Under the pieces are notes generated by a model. It saw only the letters and a program-made list of their open reading frames with translations, searched no databases and was not told the origin of the DNA. The position numbers and the translations under genes are program-made. A stretch of 12,433 bases of DNA from Candidatus Nitrosopumilus sp. (GTDB taxonomy: Archaea; Thermoproteota; Nitrososphaeria; Nitrososphaerales; Nitrosopumilaceae), in assembly GCA_029863665.1 (NCBI GenBank), contig JAOTUX010000014.1:1-12433 (forward strand), in the 5' to 3' direction. Positions 11,515-12,433 of this stretch are shown piece by piece. Each line of letters opens with the position of its first letter. Position 1 is the first letter of the stretch.

Positions 11515-12363
11515 ATGAAATCTGCTAAAGAATACAGAAATGTACCAAGAACGATAAAATATGAATCTAGTCTGGCTGATGTTTTAAAAAAAATAATTGA
11601 AGAAAAAAAAAGCCATCTTTTAGTAACTAAAAATGATAAGGTTACTGGCATTCTATCTGAAAAAGACTTGGGATATTTTCTACTAACTGATGATACTGAA
11701 AGAAAATTAGATGAGATTCCATTATCTGAAATTGTCAAAAAAATAATATCTATTGATGAAAAAATAGGACTTGATCTATGTGCGGCAATGATGTTAAAAA
11801 ATGAGATTGGTTCTTTGGTAGTAACTTCAAATGATGATACTATTGGAATTTTGACAAAAACTGATCTTGTAAGATATTTTACTAAAACTCATTCTGATGA
11901 AAAAATGGTGGGTGAGTATATGTCTTCATATTATGCTTGGCAATATTATGATACTCCTCTATACAAAGTGGTATTGAAGATGATTGATGAGAAAATCTCT
12001 AGAATCATACTCCGAAATCATAATGAAATCCCTGTTGGGATTATAACATTCAGAGATCTATTTGAATTGGCATTAAAAAAAGGTGCATATGAAAATATAC
12101 TTGATAATACTGATCCTACCATCTCTGTGATCTTCCCCAGAAAAGGATTTATTTCAGAATCTGGGTTTGGTGGAAGTACCAACGCTAGTGAGATAATGAG
12201 TAAAGATATTGTTTCTGTAAACTACGATGATGATTTGGCAAAAACAGGAAAATTGTTACTAGAGAAAAATATCAATGGTGCAGGAGTCTTATCTGGACAT
12301 GGAAATATTATTGGAATAATCAGTAAAACCGATATTGCCAAAGCTGTGGCATTTTTGAAATAA
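11515..12363 (+). CDS. Protein of four CBS domains
   Basis: A 282-residue soluble protein made almost wholly of four CBS motifs, forming two Bateman modules. Each motif ends with the family's G-I-x-(S/T)-x-x-D strand and helix: GILSEKD (45-51), GILTKTD (111-117), GIITFRD (175-181) and GIISKTD (267-273). Bateman modules commonly bind adenine nucleotides such as AMP, ATP or S-adenosylmethionine between paired motifs and act as energy or ligand sensors. The Thr/Ser and Asp in these motifs are the usual ribose contacts. No catalytic or DNA-binding domain is fused, so it probably regulates a partner by contact. A longer linker (about 188-225) with a Gly/Ser stretch separates motifs three and four. 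ATG at 11515 agrees with the TATA spacing. An inverted repeat lies upstream. Confidence 0.92.
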   Translation: MKSAKEYRNVPRTIKYESSLADVLKKIIEEKKSHLLVTKNDKVTGILSEKDLGYFLLTDDTERKLDEIPLSEIVKKIISIDEKIGLDLCAAMMLKNEIGSLVVTSNDDTIGILTKTDLVRYFTKTHSDEKMVGEYMSSYYAWQYYDTPLYKVVLKMIDEKISRIILRNHNEIPVGIITFRDLFELALKKGAYENILDNTDPTISVIFPRKGFISESGFGGSTNASEIMSKDIVSVNYDDDLAKTGKLLLEKNINGAGVLSGHGNIIGIISKTDIAKAVAFLK

Positions 12364-12411
12364 TTCTATGTATGTGTGAAAAAACTATGAATTACTTTAA
12401 AAAAGTTCCAA

Positions 12412-12421
12412 ACTTATAACT
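12412..12421 (+). promoter_or_regulatory. Possible TATA box for a gene beyond the window
   Basis: AACTTATAAC lies near the right edge. If used on the plus strand it would serve a start about 20 nt past the end of the window. No frame in 12364-12433 is convincing on either strand. Confidence 0.2.
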
Positions 12422-12433
12422 TCTTAATCAAAT

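Noticed and set aside
1..12433. A defence island, CRISPR array, prophage or transposon
   Set aside because: No repeat arrays, transposase, integrase, nuclease-helicase pairs or flanking terminal repeats are visible. Gene content is largely conserved archaeal housekeeping.

Overview
The window reads as a piece of an AT-rich archaeal chromosome, most likely from the Nitrososphaerota (Thaumarchaeota), Nitrosopumilus-like group. It carries archaeal-type aIF2-beta, RIO1 kinase, a Dim2/Krr1-type KH protein, DNA topoisomerase VI A and B, DUF373 and DUF424 proteins and a cis-prenyltransferase. Coding density is high, many genes overlap by 1-21 nt, and TATA-like boxes often sit about 24-29 nt upstream of the start codon, as expected for leaderless archaeal transcripts. 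The lineage call rests on these features and on remembered family resemblance, not on a database search.

Layout. Positions 1-638 hold the 3' part of pyrF (orotidine 5'-phosphate decarboxylase), which enters from outside the window. Convergent to it on the minus strand are, reading from 3627 down to 618: a small anchored protein of unknown function, a DUF373 multi-pass membrane protein, a cis-prenyltransferase (uppS-like) and a Nudix hydrolase. The last two overlap by 4 nt. The cis-prenyltransferase has no ATG, GTG or TTG in frame upstream of its essential N-terminal motif, which is one of the odder things here.

From 3877 to 9196 everything is on the plus strand and concerns information processing: a 48-residue zinc-ribbon protein (DUF5679 type), aIF2-beta, DUF424, then a tight block rio1 - KH (Dim2-like) - top6B - top6A whose genes overlap by 4, 14 and 11 nt. 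Translation initiation, small-subunit ribosome maturation and type IIB topoisomerase are thus encoded side by side, the last four probably on one mRNA. Top6B is about 100 residues longer than the crenarchaeal protein as I recall it, because of an extra segment before its H2TH domain.

At 9196/9197 top6A meets, stop to stop with no intergenic base, a minus-strand gene for a membrane-anchored Hsp20-like protein. A compact divergent promoter region then leads into a plus-strand run: a two-helix membrane protein, a TrmB-like winged-helix protein with a 15-nt-period direct repeat over its presumed TATA box, two unrecognised small proteins (one with Cys/His zinc-site candidates), a 42-residue zinc-ribbon protein, and a four-CBS-domain protein with an inverted repeat upstream of its promoter.

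No rRNA, tRNA, CRISPR array, insertion sequence or integrase was recognised, and no gap between genes exceeds 300 bases. Nothing looks like a self-contained new defence or mobile system. The points worth a second look are the uppS start, the Top6B insertion, the membrane-anchored Hsp20, the repeat-bearing promoters and the unassigned small proteins between 9724 and 11332.
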